Of a stretch of DNA of 64,000 nt, positions 17,233-24,728 are shown piece after piece (positions within the stretch are counted from its first letter, which is position 1; each line of letters starts with the position of its first letter). The stretch spans positions 310,001 through 374,000 of the forward strand of contig NZ_LDOS01000005.1 of the NCBI RefSeq assembly GCF_002077135.1. The letters run 5' to 3'. The notes beneath the pieces are model-generated. The model searched no databases, had not been told where the DNA came from, and was given only the letters and a program-made list of their open reading frames with translations. A program made the position numbers and the translations under genes. The DNA comes from Metallibacterium scheffleri. Lineage in GTDB: Bacteria > Pseudomonadota > Gammaproteobacteria > Xanthomonadales > Rhodanobacteraceae.

Positions 17233-17985
17233 ATGCCAAACCAAATTCGAATCTTCGCTTTTGCGGCCATGATGGTGCTCTGCGGGTCGGCGTTCTGCAC
17301 GCCAGCAATCACCATCCCGCCGGCTGTTCTGCAAGCGGTGCACGCGCTGGATCCCGCGGCGCATATCGCGGCCTCGCGCGCCGGCCCAGTGCCAGGCCTT
17401 TTCGAGATCTCGACCGGTCGCACGCTTCTTGAGGTTTCAGACAATGGACGGTATGTGTTCGAGGGTCATCTATTCGACCTGAAACGCGGTGTGGATCTCG
17501 CAACGTTGGAGGCTAATGGCTGGCGTTCCAGGATCGTTGCCGGGATGCCCAATTCCAGCTTCATCACGTTTGCGCCAGCGCGCCCGCGATTCGTCGTCAC
17601 GGTCTTCACCGATCCATCATGCGCTTACTGCCAGATCATGGCCGGCCAGATCCATGGCTACCTTGCAGCAGGGATCGAACTTCGCTTCGCTGCCTATCCT
17701 GCCGAGATGGGCGCAAGCACCGGCAATCCGATCCTTGCTCGCATCTGGTGCGCACGCAATCCTCAATCAACCTTCATTTCCGCCTTCACACGTCGAGTTG
17801 CGCCGCCGGCGACCAGCTATTGCGGCGGCGTGCTGACGACTGACGAAGCTGCGGCGGCGCGCCTGCAACTCCCGGGTACGCCATCTCTGATCGGACCCCA
17901 CGGGGCTCTACTTGGCGGCTATCTGAGCCCCCGCACTTTGTTGGCAAAACTTGTCCTTGATGCCACCGCGCACGAGGCGCTCTGA
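17233..17985 (+). CDS. DsbC/DsbG-like thiol:disulfide protein, exported
   Basis: 250 residues from ATG 17233. A signal peptide (RIFAFAAMMVLCGSAFC) is followed by a DsbC-type N-terminal region and a thioredoxin-like domain with the active site C130-A-Y-C133 (DsbC has CGYC). A second pair, IWCARN and TSYCGG, matches the structural disulfide of DsbC. It should act on disulfides in the periplasm. Related proteins are common in conjugative elements, where they help fold transfer or surface proteins (inference). Divergent from leader b. Confidence 0.8.
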   Translation: MPNQIRIFAFAAMMVLCGSAFCTPAITIPPAVLQAVHALDPAAHIAASRAGPVPGLFEISTGRTLLEVSDNGRYVFEGHLFDLKRGVDLATLEANGWRSRIVAGMPNSSFITFAPARPRFVVTVFTDPSCAYCQIMAGQIHGYLAAGIELRFAAYPAEMGASTGNPILARIWCARNPQSTFISAFTRRVAPPATSYCGGVLTTDEAAAARLQLPGTPSLIGPHGALLGGYLSPRTLLAKLVLDATAHEAL

Positions 17986-17987
17986 TT

Positions 17988-18179
17988 GTGAGCCATATCT
18001 TTGCCATCCTCATTGCACTGTTGCTGCTTATTTCTTCGCTCGGCTATCGCGTTGGAATACGCGGTAATGCCCAAGAAGTAGGCGCAAGCGTCAACAAGAT
18101 CGACGTTGCGAACGCTCTTGTAATTGGTTCCTTCCTCTTTCTCTACTCGCAGCTGGTCTGGCTGCTACCTTGTCACTGA
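17988..18179 (+). CDS. Small two-helix membrane protein
   Basis: 63 residues from GTG 17988, 3 bases after the DsbC-like gene. Two hydrophobic segments (MSHIFAILIALLLLISSLGY and NALVIGSFLFLYSQLVWLL) with a short loop. Probably co-translated with the DsbC-like gene; function unknown. Confidence 0.55.
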   Translation: MSHIFAILIALLLLISSLGYRVGIRGNAQEVGASVNKIDVANALVIGSFLFLYSQLVWLLPCH

Positions 18180-18194
18180 CCCGGTGCGCGACAA

Positions 18195-18214
18195 TCCCCG
18201 CCGTTCAGGGCGGG
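18195..18214 (+). repeat. GC hairpin resembling an IS200/IS605 end
   Basis: CCCCGCC-GTTCA-GGGCGGGG followed by AAGGATAG resembles the hairpin commonly found at the right end of IS200/IS605-type elements beside tnpB. No transposase gene is adjacent here, so it may be a solo remnant or chance. Confidence 0.3.
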
Positions 18215-18282
18215 GAAGGATAGCGCGGACTGTTCGCACTCCCTGAGACGCCACGAGGGTAGAGGACTTTCACCTCCAAGCA

Positions 18283-18335
18283 GGTGCGCCCTGCCGGGCG
18301 CACCAAAAAAACCCCGGGTTTGATCCCGGGGTTTA
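18283..18335. terminator. Palindrome plus bidirectional terminator
   Basis: GGTGCGCCC-TGCC-GGGCGCACC (18283-18304) is directly followed by an A-run, AACCCCGGG (18310-18318), TTTGAT, CCCGGGGTT (18325-18333) and TTATG. The second hairpin is a classical bidirectional terminator between the convergent DsbC-like unit and the ribonucleotide reductase operon. The first is of the GGGCGCAC type seen in the leaders. Confidence 0.8.
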
Positions 18336-18364
18336 TGAATAATGTTCTTGCGTGCGTTAGTTAG

Positions 18365-19489
18365 TTAACCACATCGTGATGCCGCGCATACAGCGCATTG
18401 TTCGCATCCAGATGACGCAACTACAGAACCGACCGCGCCACATTCCGTGCAGTCTTTGCCTTTTGGCATTGTTTGCGAAGAGCGCTCCTTCATTGCCTGG
18501 TTATTGATCACCGAGAGCACCGTCTTCCCTAACGGCCGGCCGTGTTCATCGCAGTAGCCAAGAACCTTGAATCGGTACTGGATCAATGCGGCGATGTAAG
18601 CTACGGTCGATGGATACCATGCCGACCTCTCGGCGCCAGGAACCTGGGCCATGAAGCCACCCATTGGTTCCGCTGCATCGATCAGCTGATCCGTCTTGCG
18701 TAGAATCCATCCCGGATCGACGATCCGCATGTCAAGACTGAGCGATTTGCACAAACCATCGAGCGATCGCGGATAGTTGCCTGACAGCCACAAACTGAAT
18801 GGGCGGCGTTGAGCATTCGGAAGCATGGCCTCCTTCAGAAACAGGCAGAAGTCATCGCCCGTCCCATGATTGGTTACATCCACCGTCCATGAGAGCGTGC
18901 CCTCGGCCGTCGTCTTCGGCTCCTTGGCCGACATCAGTGCGTCGATCAGTGGGTGCTCCGAACCTTCGTCCGAGAACGCACCCAACTCTTCGCAGCGATA
19001 CAGAACAAGTCGAGCAAAGGCCGCGACTGCGCTCGGTACGCGTGTCTCTATACCGTTGGGCATCGTGATCACGAACGGCTCGCCTGGGCACTTGGCCAAG
19101 GACTCGAGCTTGCGCCGCAGCCACTCCCGGTCCAGCGTCCGCATGTCCATGCTGATCGACTGTGCCAACGCGGACAGCCCGCGTGGCGCTTCACCCATCG
19201 CCCACACCTCGAACGGCGACATATGCCCGTTCTCGATATGACCGATGGTTACCGCGAACGAGCCACCTGGTGCGTCCACCATGTAGGTCCATGACGGATT
19301 ACCGCCGGGTGGTCGCGGTCGCTTTTCCCACCGAAGAACACCCGAAATCTCGGGAACCTTGGGAATCGTCAGACGACGATCTTCGGCCGCAACGAAAGAT
19401 TGAACTGCAGCGAACCCTTTTTTAATGGTTCCTGCGGCCTTCTCCACGATGCGGTACGACTTGATCGCCGCCGAGATCTTGATTGTCAT
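18365..19489 (-). CDS. Class II ribonucleotide reductase tail protein (NrdJ C-terminal/TSCPD-like, zinc ribbon)
   Basis: 374 residues from ATG 19489 with a perfect AGGAGG. Two similar units are visible (about 60-150, PSWTYMVDAPGGSFAVTIGH...FEVWAMGEAPRG...; and about 195-290, LSWTVDVTNHG...FSLWLSGNYPRS...), each like the TSCPD domain of B12-dependent reductases. The end, CTECGAVGSVVASSGCEQC then CAASRCG, matches the Cys-rich tail of NrdJ that re-reduces the active site. The gene follows nrdJ exon 2 in the same direction, so here the tail is a separate polypeptide, comparable to the NrdJa/NrdJb split known in Pseudomonas. Confidence 0.7.
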   Translation of the reverse strand: MTIKISAAIKSYRIVEKAAGTIKKGFAAVQSFVAAEDRRLTIPKVPEISGVLRWEKRPRPPGGNPSWTYMVDAPGGSFAVTIGHIENGHMSPFEVWAMGEAPRGLSALAQSISMDMRTLDREWLRRKLESLAKCPGEPFVITMPNGIETRVPSAVAAFARLVLYRCEELGAFSDEGSEHPLIDALMSAKEPKTTAEGTLSWTVDVTNHGTGDDFCLFLKEAMLPNAQRRPFSLWLSGNYPRSLDGLCKSLSLDMRIVDPGWILRKTDQLIDAAEPMGGFMAQVPGAERSAWYPSTVAYIAALIQYRFKVLGYCDEHGRPLGKTVLSVINNQAMKERSSQTMPKGKDCTECGAVGSVVASSGCEQCAVCAASRCG

Positions 19490-19500
19490 GAAGCCCTCCT

Positions 19501-19521
19501 GCGGGGCGCTCTGCGCCCCGC
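19501..19521 (-). promoter_or_regulatory. Hairpin just before the tail-protein RBS
   Basis: GCGGGGCG-CAGAG-CGCCCCGC ends directly at the AGGAGG of the reductase tail gene. Being so close, it could gate ribosome access or set the ratio between the two reductase subunits. Confidence 0.5.
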
Positions 19522-19535
19522 TATTGGTGGTTGGA

Positions 19536-20716
19536 TCAGAATCGACCATAGACCCCTTCCTTCAGCGCTTCGTACAGATTCGCTGCAGTGTGGGAATCAC
19601 CGTCGTACTCGATGATGTCGTTACCCTTGGCCTGGACCTCAGTGCCGTCTTCAAGCGTGAAGACGTACTGCGTATTGGCCAGGTCCGACTCTCGAACAAG
19701 CACGCCCTGGAATGCCTCTGGGTTGAATCGGAACGTTGTGCATCCCTTCAGCCCACGCTCCGCTGCATAGAGGTAGACGTCTTTGAACTCTTCGAACGCG
19801 ATGTCCGTTGGGACATTCACAGTCTTGGAGATCGCGGAATCCACCCACATCTGAACGGCCGCCTGCACGTCGATATGCTGCTTTGGCGCCACCGTATCCG
19901 CCGACACGAAGTAGCTCGGGAGCTTGTTCTTCGGATCATTGGCATCCGGCGAGGCATTGGGATTGACCAGTGCCCTGTACGCCAGCAGCTCGAAGCTGCA
20001 CACATCGACCTTCTCCTTGGTCTTGCGCCCCTCTCTGATCACATTGCGTGAGTAGAGGTGCGCGAAGCTTGGCTCGACGCCATTGCTGGCGTTATTGCCG
20101 AAGGAGAGCGCGATCGTGCCGGTGGGCGCGATCGAAGTGTGATGCGTGAAACGCGCGCCGACCTCGGCCAACTGCTCGACCAGATCCGGCTCACGCAACG
20201 CGATGCGCTGCATGTAGCGGCTGTACTTCGCATGCAGAATGCGTCCATGCAGTCTGTCGCCGACCTTGTAGCCATCGGCAACCATTTCCGGACGCTTGCA
20301 CAGCATCTCCTGTGTGACTTCGAACTCTTGCAGAAGGATGGGGGCCGGACCCTTTTCCTTGGCCAGATCCAGGGCAACTTTCCACCCCGTGATCGCCATT
20401 TCGTAGGCCACATCCGCCGCGAACTCGGCCGAAGCCTTACTCCCGTACGGAATGCCAAGCAGCGCCAGCGTTGAGCCGAGGCCCAGAAAACCCATGCCAT
20501 GACGCCGCTTGGAAAGGATCTCCCGCTGCTGGCTTTCGAGGACGAGACCGTTGATCTCGACCACGTTGTCCAGCATGCGCGTGAAGATCGCGACCACCTC
20601 ACGGAACTTGTCCCAATCGAACGACGCCTGCGGCGTGAACGGATCGAGCACGAACCTTGTCAGATTCACCGAGCCAAGCAGACAACTCCCCGCAGGGGGA
20701 AGCGGCTGCTCTCCAC
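19536..20716 (-). CDS. nrdJ: Class II ribonucleotide reductase, exon 2
   Basis: The 3' part of the split gene, encoding GEQPLPPAGSCLLGSVNLT... to ...EGVYGRF. It includes the GSVNLTRFV finger loop, the GFLGLGSTLALLGIPYGS helix and the APTGTIALSFGNNASNGVEPSFA active-site region of adenosylcobalamin-dependent reductases. Without splicing, translation of this part could only start at internal codons (for example GTG 20669), giving a protein without the catalytic cysteine. Joined to exon 1 it gives 713 residues. Downstream lies the tail-protein gene. Confidence 0.85.
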
Positions 20717-20989
20717 CATCGCTGTTACTTTCGGCACTGCGCGTTGCGCGCTTCGCCTACTGACCGGCTTTCGCCGGCGGGAAGTCCACTTCGGACTTCC
20801 TCTCCCCTTTCATCGAACGCACGTTATCGGGGAGGTCTGACTGTCGCATACCGGCTTCGCCGGCCTCTCTCGCTCAGTCGATCACGCTGCACGGCCTTTC
20901 GGCCTGCTTGCGCCCTGTCGCCCGCGTGTCGGGCTTCCAAGTGATCAGAGAGAGTTTTCCTCACGCTCTCGCGCAAGGCCGCATGGTCT
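20717..20989 (-). ncRNA. Group I intron (273 nt, no ORF) inside nrdJ
   Basis: Removing these bases joins ...AACCCGT to GTGGAG..., giving N-P-C-G-E-Q, the reductase motif with the thiyl-radical Cys. The 5' exon ends in U and the intron ends in G, as group I introns require. CCAUGCGG at intron positions 5-12 pairs with all eight bases CCGU|GUGG of the joined exons: the P1 half has the G.U wobble at the splice site and the other half is P10. P2 is CCUUGCGC-GAGA-GCGUGAGG; P3 CUCUCUC/GAGAGAG (20948-20954 and 20865-20871); P7 UCGACUG/CAGUCA with one bulged base (20875-20881 and 20838-20843); P8 CCGGC-GAA-GCCGG; P9 hairpins follow, several with GAAA loops. No endonuclease gene fits inside. Confidence 0.88.
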
Positions 20990-21950
20990 ACGGGTTGGTG
21001 GCTCGGATATGCTCGCAGAACCAGTTGTTGTTCAGCTCGTTGACGCGATCGATCAGGATGAAACCTGGTTCGGCGTAGTCATAGGTGCTGGACATGATCT
21101 GGTTCCAGAGCTTGGTCGCCTTGATGGTGTCGTAAATCCGGCACGCCACCAGGCCATCCTCTCGCACGACGTAGTCATCCTTGACCGGCCATTCACGCCA
21201 CAGCACTTGCGTCGGATCGTCGAGATCCAGCTTGTGCCTTTCGGCGGCCAGAACAGGAAACGTCAACGGCCATTCGGCATTCATCTTGACGGCGTTGATG
21301 AAGTCATCGGTGATCAGCAGCGACAGGTTGAAGTTGCGCAGCCTGCCGTTTTCCCGTTTGCACCGGATGAAGTCGCGCGCGTCGGGGTGGCCCACGTCGA
21401 ACGTGGCCATCTGTGCGCCACGGCGCGCTCCTGCGGAACTCACCGTCGCACACACGCGATCGAAGATGTCCATGAAGGACAACGGGCCGCTGGTGCTGGC
21501 CCCCGCTCCCGCTACCATCGCGCCCTTGGGGCGGAGGGTGCTGAAGTCGTACCCGATGCCAGCGCCACTTTTCAGCGTGAGGCCGGCCTGGTGCGCCTTC
21601 GCCAGGATGTCATCCATGGAGTCATGGATGGTCTCGCTGACGGTGCAGTTGATCGTCGAGGTCTTCGGCTTGTACGCCGATGCCCCAGCGTTGCTCATGA
21701 TCCGTCCGGCCGGTGTGGCCCCATTCTCGAGCGCCCAAAGGAACGCTTTGAACGTCGGTTCTCGGCGGTTTTCGCGTTCGACGTCCGCCAGTGCGCGAGC
21801 CACACGAACGTAGCTGTCGTGCACGGTGGTATCGACCGGAACGCCATCGAGATCCTTGAGACGGTACTTCTTGTCCCAGATGTCTTCCGATGCGGGTTGC
21901 AATGGAAGTTCCAGCCGGGCTTTGATCTTCTGCTGGTGTTGTACGTGCAT
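20990..21950 (-). CDS. nrdJ: Class II ribonucleotide reductase, exon 1
   Basis: Encodes 320 residues plus the T of a split codon, from ATG 21950 (CAGGAGCAG upstream) to ATNP. It reduces ribonucleotides to deoxyribonucleotides using adenosylcobalamin. Clear NrdJ features: TPAGRIMSNAGA, the cysteine in STINCTVSETIHDS (disulfide partner), KSGAGIGYDFSTLRPKG and the GARRGAQMATFDVGHPDARDFI block. The frame ends at TAG 20988-20990 formed by the first intron bases, so the gene cannot give full-length protein without splicing. Likely supplies dNTPs for replication of the element. Confidence 0.88.
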
Positions 21951-21978
21951 TGCTCTGCTCCTGTAGTGCGCCCCAACC

Positions 21979-22023
21979 GGGGCACACCGAAACCCCGATG
22001 ACATCGAGGCTTGGGTGTGCCCC
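21979..22023 (-). promoter_or_regulatory. Leader hairpin of nrdJ
   Basis: GGGGCACACC (22014-22023) pairs with GGTGTGCCCC (21979-21988), ten pairs, about 35 bases before the nrdJ start. A second GC-rich hairpin (about 22056-22085) lies further upstream. No cobalamin riboswitch consensus could be recognised in this 170-base leader. Confidence 0.5.
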
Positions 22024-22119
22024 GGAAAGGGCAATCACCCACCAGAGGCAAAGCTCCCCCATCGGGGAGTGTTGCCCCGGTGGGGTTGAAGGAAAGCGGT
22101 ATTGCGCTAGGCTGTGGCC

Positions 22120-22299
22120 ATGAAGACCGAACCCAGCAACCGCCGCTTTGAAACCCTCGATGGCGGTCTCGATGCCTACGCGAGTGAATTGCTTCGTCTT
22201 GCGACGAAACCTACGCGCGAGTTCGAGGAAGCCATCCAGCGGTTGACTGCGAAGCCTGTTCTCAGCGTCGTGCCCGGCGAGCCGCATACGCGGCGCTGA
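22120..22299 (+). CDS. Small protein, possibly from a leaderless mRNA
   Basis: 59 residues, MKTEPSNRRFETLDGGLDAY... EEAIQRLTAKPVLSVV. A promoter-like TTGAAG (22086-22091), 16 bases, TAGGCT (22108-22113) ends six bases before the ATG, so transcription would start at about the start codon. It is the only plus-strand gene in this block and its 3' end overlaps the tail of the minus-strand 77-residue gene by 38 bases. Function unknown. Confidence 0.45.
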   Translation: MKTEPSNRRFETLDGGLDAYASELLRLATKPTREFEEAIQRLTAKPVLSVVPGEPHTRR

Positions 22300-22495
22300 C
22301 CGAAGCGACGTTGACCCTGACCGCCTGCTCTTCCGCAATCCTGCGGATGTAATACCTCGCGTCCCTGCGCCCATCCGAATCGCTCGGATACAGGCCGGCC
22401 ATGATCTCGAGATGCTTGCGGCGTTCCGCGAGCTGATGATCGCTCGCTGTATCCAGGAACTTGAAGAAGTCCCTGATTTCGTCTCTTGACAACAT
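22262..22495 (-). CDS. Small unknown protein (77 residues)
   Basis: MLSRDEIRDFFKFLDTASDH... RDARYYIRRIAEEQAVRV, helical and charged. ATG 22495 has GGAGGG upstream; longer in-frame extensions run into the hairpin leader and look non-coding. No family recognised. Confidence 0.6.
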   Translation of the reverse strand: MLSRDEIRDFFKFLDTASDHQLAERRKHLEIMAGLYPSDSDGRRDARYYIRRIAEEQAVRVNVASVSAAYAARRARR

Positions 22496-22748
22496 GCAAC
22501 CCTCCTGCCCATCGGGCCACTGATGAGGACGCATGCGCCCGACGGGCGATCTGTGCGCCCTCGGGTCTGAATTGCTGGATGCCGTCCAGCTACGGTTCGC
22601 GGTTGCCCGCAGAAATCGTCTCGTGCTGCTGATGCCTGCGCACGCACGCATGCCCACGCATCAACATCACCGCGGTTATCCACTCGCGATCATGCGGCCC
22701 CGCAGTTTCCTGCGGAGCCGCACGTCGTGACCTCATGCTGCCCTCCAC
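22496..22748 (-). promoter_or_regulatory. Hairpin-rich leader of the 77-residue gene
   Basis: 253 bases without a convincing gene. It holds a GCGGC...GCCGC hairpin (22694-22721), ATTTCTGCGGG, and before the RBS a block GGGCGCACAGATCGCCCG...CGGGCGCATGCG (about 22514-22560) of the GGGCGCAC type. I could not find a promoter of the shared kind. Confidence 0.4.
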
Positions 22749-22967
22749 TCAAGCCGCCAGAGGCAGGGAGTCACCGCTGGCGAGCAAAGTAAGTTGGGCT
22801 GCGATGTAGGCGCGCTGGAAGCGCTGGGCCCAAGCGGGCTTCCGCTCGCAAAGCTGAAGCCATCGACGCGCCTTTTCAGGCGTATCCACGGCGTCCAGCT
22901 CAGGATCGGACGTCAGGCCCAGATGTGCCTCCAGGTCCTCACGGGTGACGCTGCTGCTCTTGCTCAT
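22749..22967 (-). CDS. Small unknown protein (72 residues)
   Basis: MSKSSSVTREDLEAHLGLTS... PEKARRWLQLCERKPAWAQRFQRAYIAAQL. Helical, with TTCAGAGGACG before ATG 22967, the same type of ribosome binding region as the AAA+ gene. No family recognised. Confidence 0.6.
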   Translation of the reverse strand: MSKSSSVTREDLEAHLGLTSDPELDAVDTPEKARRWLQLCERKPAWAQRFQRAYIAAQLTLLASGDSLPLAA

Positions 22968-22993
22968 GACACGTCCTCTGAATGGCCCCTACC

Positions 22994-23040
22994 GGGGCAC
23001 GTCGAAGCGGCCGTTTGGCACAGTCGCTTCGACGTGCCCC
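22994..23040 (-). promoter_or_regulatory. Sixteen-pair perfect hairpin
   Basis: GGGGCACGTCGAAGCG (22994-23009) is the exact reverse complement of 23025-23040, with a 15-base loop. It lies about 27 bases before the start of the 72-residue gene and starts 18 bases after the previous gene. No U-run follows. Confidence 0.55.
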
Positions 23041-23058
23041 GGCGGAAGCCAGGTCGCG

Positions 23059-23256
23059 TCATGGGCCACCGCACAAGGCGGTGAAAGAGTCAGTAGCGGC
23101 CCGCAGGCCCATACGGATCTCGATCGCGCGGCACGCGATCAGACCATCCACAGTGTCGCCGTCGGTCAGGCGCCACAGTGGTTTAGTGAGCCAAAGCGCA
23201 TTGCGCACGGGCTCGTTCTGGACCCTTGAATGGATGCAGATCAATAGCCGACTCAC
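23059..23256 (-). CDS. Small unknown protein with uncertain start
   Basis: From GTG 23256: VSRLLICIHSRVQNEPVRNALWLTKPLW..., 65 residues. The frame is open up to TTG 23340, but that stretch is the two-hairpin leader d. A ten-codon frame (MAMFRPPGR plus stop) ends in TGA overlapping this GTG (GTGA), so translation may be coupled to a mini-ORF. No family recognised. Confidence 0.45.
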   Translation of the reverse strand: MSRLLICIHSRVQNEPVRNALWLTKPLWRLTDGDTVDGLIACRAIEIRMGLRAATDSFTALCGGP

Positions 23257-23505
23257 CTGCCAGGTGGCCGGAACATCGCCATGAAGGCGAAAGGAAATCC
23301 CGATTGCCGATCGGGTGCGGAGACGCGCGTGGCGCGTCAATAAACCCGTGCGTATGAACGCCTCGCCACAACCTTCTCTGCGGAAAAGGCTTGGGCCAGG
23401 CGCCCTGGGTCTTTATGCGTCGATGACGCTTGGAAACAGGCTCATCGGGAGCTTACCGGCGCTTGCGCGCAGCTTTAACCTATCCACGATCCAGCCCGGA
23501 GTCAA
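23257..23505 (-). promoter_or_regulatory. Promoter and structured leader 'd'
   Basis: Minus strand: -35 TTGACT (23500-23505), 17 bases, -10 TAGGTT (23477-23482), 14 bases, GCGCCGGT...CCGATGAGCC...GTTTCC (23432-23462). About 95 bases on: hairpin GACGCGC-CAC-GCGCGTC (23322-23338), linker TCCGCA, hairpin CCCGAT-TGCCG-ATCGGG as read on the plus strand (23299-23315), then ATTTCC. Confidence 0.65.
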
Positions 23506-23593
23506 GCCGCTTCGCACGACACGCTCATGGCGTGCCGGCGAAGGGCCTGTTGGGTTTGGTCTCCGGTGCTTGACCGGCTAATAGTTCAGATTG

Positions 23594-23863
23594 TCAGACG
23601 TGCTCGACGCCCAACGTCGTGCGAACCGCATCGAGGACGATCTGGCTGCCGTCGAGCATGTGCTCGCGGCTATCGTCTTCGATGATGGCGTGGATCCGAC
23701 TCGCAACCCTGTGGTCACTGGCCAGATCGGCCAACAGATGTTCGGCCACGTGACGGTCGGCTGTGTCGCCGCAGACCACACCCGTCAGGGCTTCCAGCAT
23801 CATTCGATTCGCGCGGCGCAGTTCCTCGAGTTCGTCGCGTCGCTCGTGGGCTTGGATGCCCAT
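23594..23863 (-). CDS. Small unknown protein (89 residues)
   Basis: MGIQAHERRDELEELRRANRMMLEALTG..., helical with a charged coiled-coil-like N-terminus, ending VRTTLGVEHV. GCGGAG lies before ATG 23863. No family recognised. Confidence 0.6.
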   Translation of the reverse strand: MGIQAHERRDELEELRRANRMMLEALTGVVCGDTADRHVAEHLLADLASDHRVASRIHAIIEDDSREHMLDGSQIVLDAVRTTLGVEHV

Positions 23864-23898
23864 GTGTTTTCTCCGCTTTCCTGCGGGTGATGACAGTT

Positions 23899-23925
23899 CC
23901 CAGTGGCGCGCAAGGCGCCACTGGG
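23899..23925 (-). promoter_or_regulatory. Hairpin between small genes
   Basis: CCCAGTGGCGCC and GGCGCCACTGGG-like arms (CCCAGTGGCGC...GCGCCACTGGG) form an 11-base stem in the 71-base gap between two small genes, about 35 bases before the next start. No U-run follows. Confidence 0.5.
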
Positions 23926-23934
23926 ATTGCCGGA

Positions 23935-24174
23935 CTAGATGAAGCTGCTGTTGAGCATCTCCATCTCGGCCGCCGCGGCGACCAGATCGGGCAGTTCGTC
24001 GGTGATCCGAGGAAACTGCTCCGCGACCCCAAGCACCTGCTCGGGATACTTGGTGCCCACCGCGGTCAGTTCAGCTCGCGATGCGAGCTTGCCGAAACCG
24101 ATGATCTCGGCTTCGATGCCGGTGATGGCCGGCGTGGTGATGGCTCTTGCGAGACTTACGGCTACTGTGCTCAT
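23935..24174 (-). CDS. Small unknown protein (79 residues)
   Basis: MSTVAVSLARAITTPAITGIEAEIIGFG... VAAAAEMEMLNSSFI. ATG 24174 has GGGAGG upstream. Alternating hydrophobic pattern, no clear membrane helix. No family recognised. Confidence 0.6.
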   Translation of the reverse strand: MSTVAVSLARAITTPAITGIEAEIIGFGKLASRAELTAVGTKYPEQVLGVAEQFPRITDELPDLVAAAAEMEMLNSSFI

Positions 24175-24291
24175 GGTTGAACCTCCCGGCCCAACGATGC
24201 ACACAAAGACCTCATCGGGTCAGTGTGGCCCGAAGGGTCGACTTGAAATACCTGTGATCGCCACAGGCAAGCGCTCCCGCGTAGGTGCGGG
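24175..24291 (-). promoter_or_regulatory. Structured leader 'g'
   Basis: Minus strand: hairpin CCCGC-ACCTA-CGCGGG (24276-24291), linker AGCGCTTG, hairpin CCTGTG-GCGAT-CACAGG (24251-24267), then TATTTC, then a larger GGGCC...GGCCC fold (about 24189-24231) before the RBS. The second hairpin keeps the GCGAT loop of leaders b, c and e while its stem is fully different, which is covariation. No matching promoter was found just upstream, so this one may be internal to an operon. Confidence 0.6.
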
Positions 24292-24358
24292 GATGTTCAC
24301 TGAAACACCAACGCGGCCTTGACTAAGGCCCGGACGTTCAGGCGTATGCAGGCTACGG

Positions 24359-24493
24359 CTAGCAGTGCAACCTGTGCTTCAGGCGGGCCAGGACTTTTGG
24401 CGTTGCTTCCGTCACAAAACTTGTGATGACGAAAAATAGGATCATGCCGGCCATCGCACCGATAAAGGTGAAAAGGATTGTCCACACGGTCAT
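24359..24493 (-). CDS. 44-residue single-span membrane protein
   Basis: MTVWTILFTFIGAMAGMILF... TPKVLARLKHRLHC: one transmembrane helix (about 5-27) and a basic tail. GGAGGAAGTGAT precedes ATG 24493, and the start lies 1 base after the stop of the 62-residue membrane protein. Likely a co-translated pair, in the style of small holin-like or regulatory membrane proteins; function unknown. Confidence 0.55.
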   Translation of the reverse strand: MTVWTILFTFIGAMAGMILFFVITSFVTEATPKVLARLKHRLHC

Positions 24494-24494
24494 A

Positions 24495-24683
24495 TCACTT
24501 CCTCCCGCCAAGCATGTCCATTGCCCACGCTACCACGAACGATGCAACGTAACCAGCCGAAGCAGCGGCGGCTGCCATCGTGGTGCCATGCCACACACCC
24601 CATCCGAAGATAGCGGCTGCTATCCATTTTGCGTCTCGGCGAATGGTGTCCGCCATAGCGCGCATCGTAAATTTGTACTTCAT
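24495..24683 (-). CDS. 62-residue membrane protein
   Basis: MKYKFTMRAMADTIRRDAKWIAAAIFGW... with two hydrophobic stretches (about 21-34 and 37-56). AGGAGG lies seven bases before ATG 24683. Paired with the 44-residue membrane protein directly downstream. Function unknown. Confidence 0.6.
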   Translation of the reverse strand: MKYKFTMRAMADTIRRDAKWIAAAIFGWGVWHGTTMAAAAASAGYVASFVVAWAMDMLGGRK

Positions 24684-24728
24684 TGCGACCTCCTATGGTT
24701 GATTGACCCAGAAGGCGCGCACCAGCCC

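Noticed and set aside
20717-20989. Group II intron, intein or simple frameshift pseudogene
   Set aside because: No GUGYG start or domain V; many stops rule out an intein; the exact codon restoration with P1, P10 and P7 argues against random decay.
21951-22080. Cobalamin riboswitch before nrdJ
   Set aside because: A B12-dependent enzyme makes this tempting, but the conserved B12 box and its arms are absent.
23432-23462. Hammerhead ribozyme (CCGATGAG next to GTTTC)
   Set aside because: The core needs CUGAUGA and GAAAC on the same strand with three stems; these are not present.
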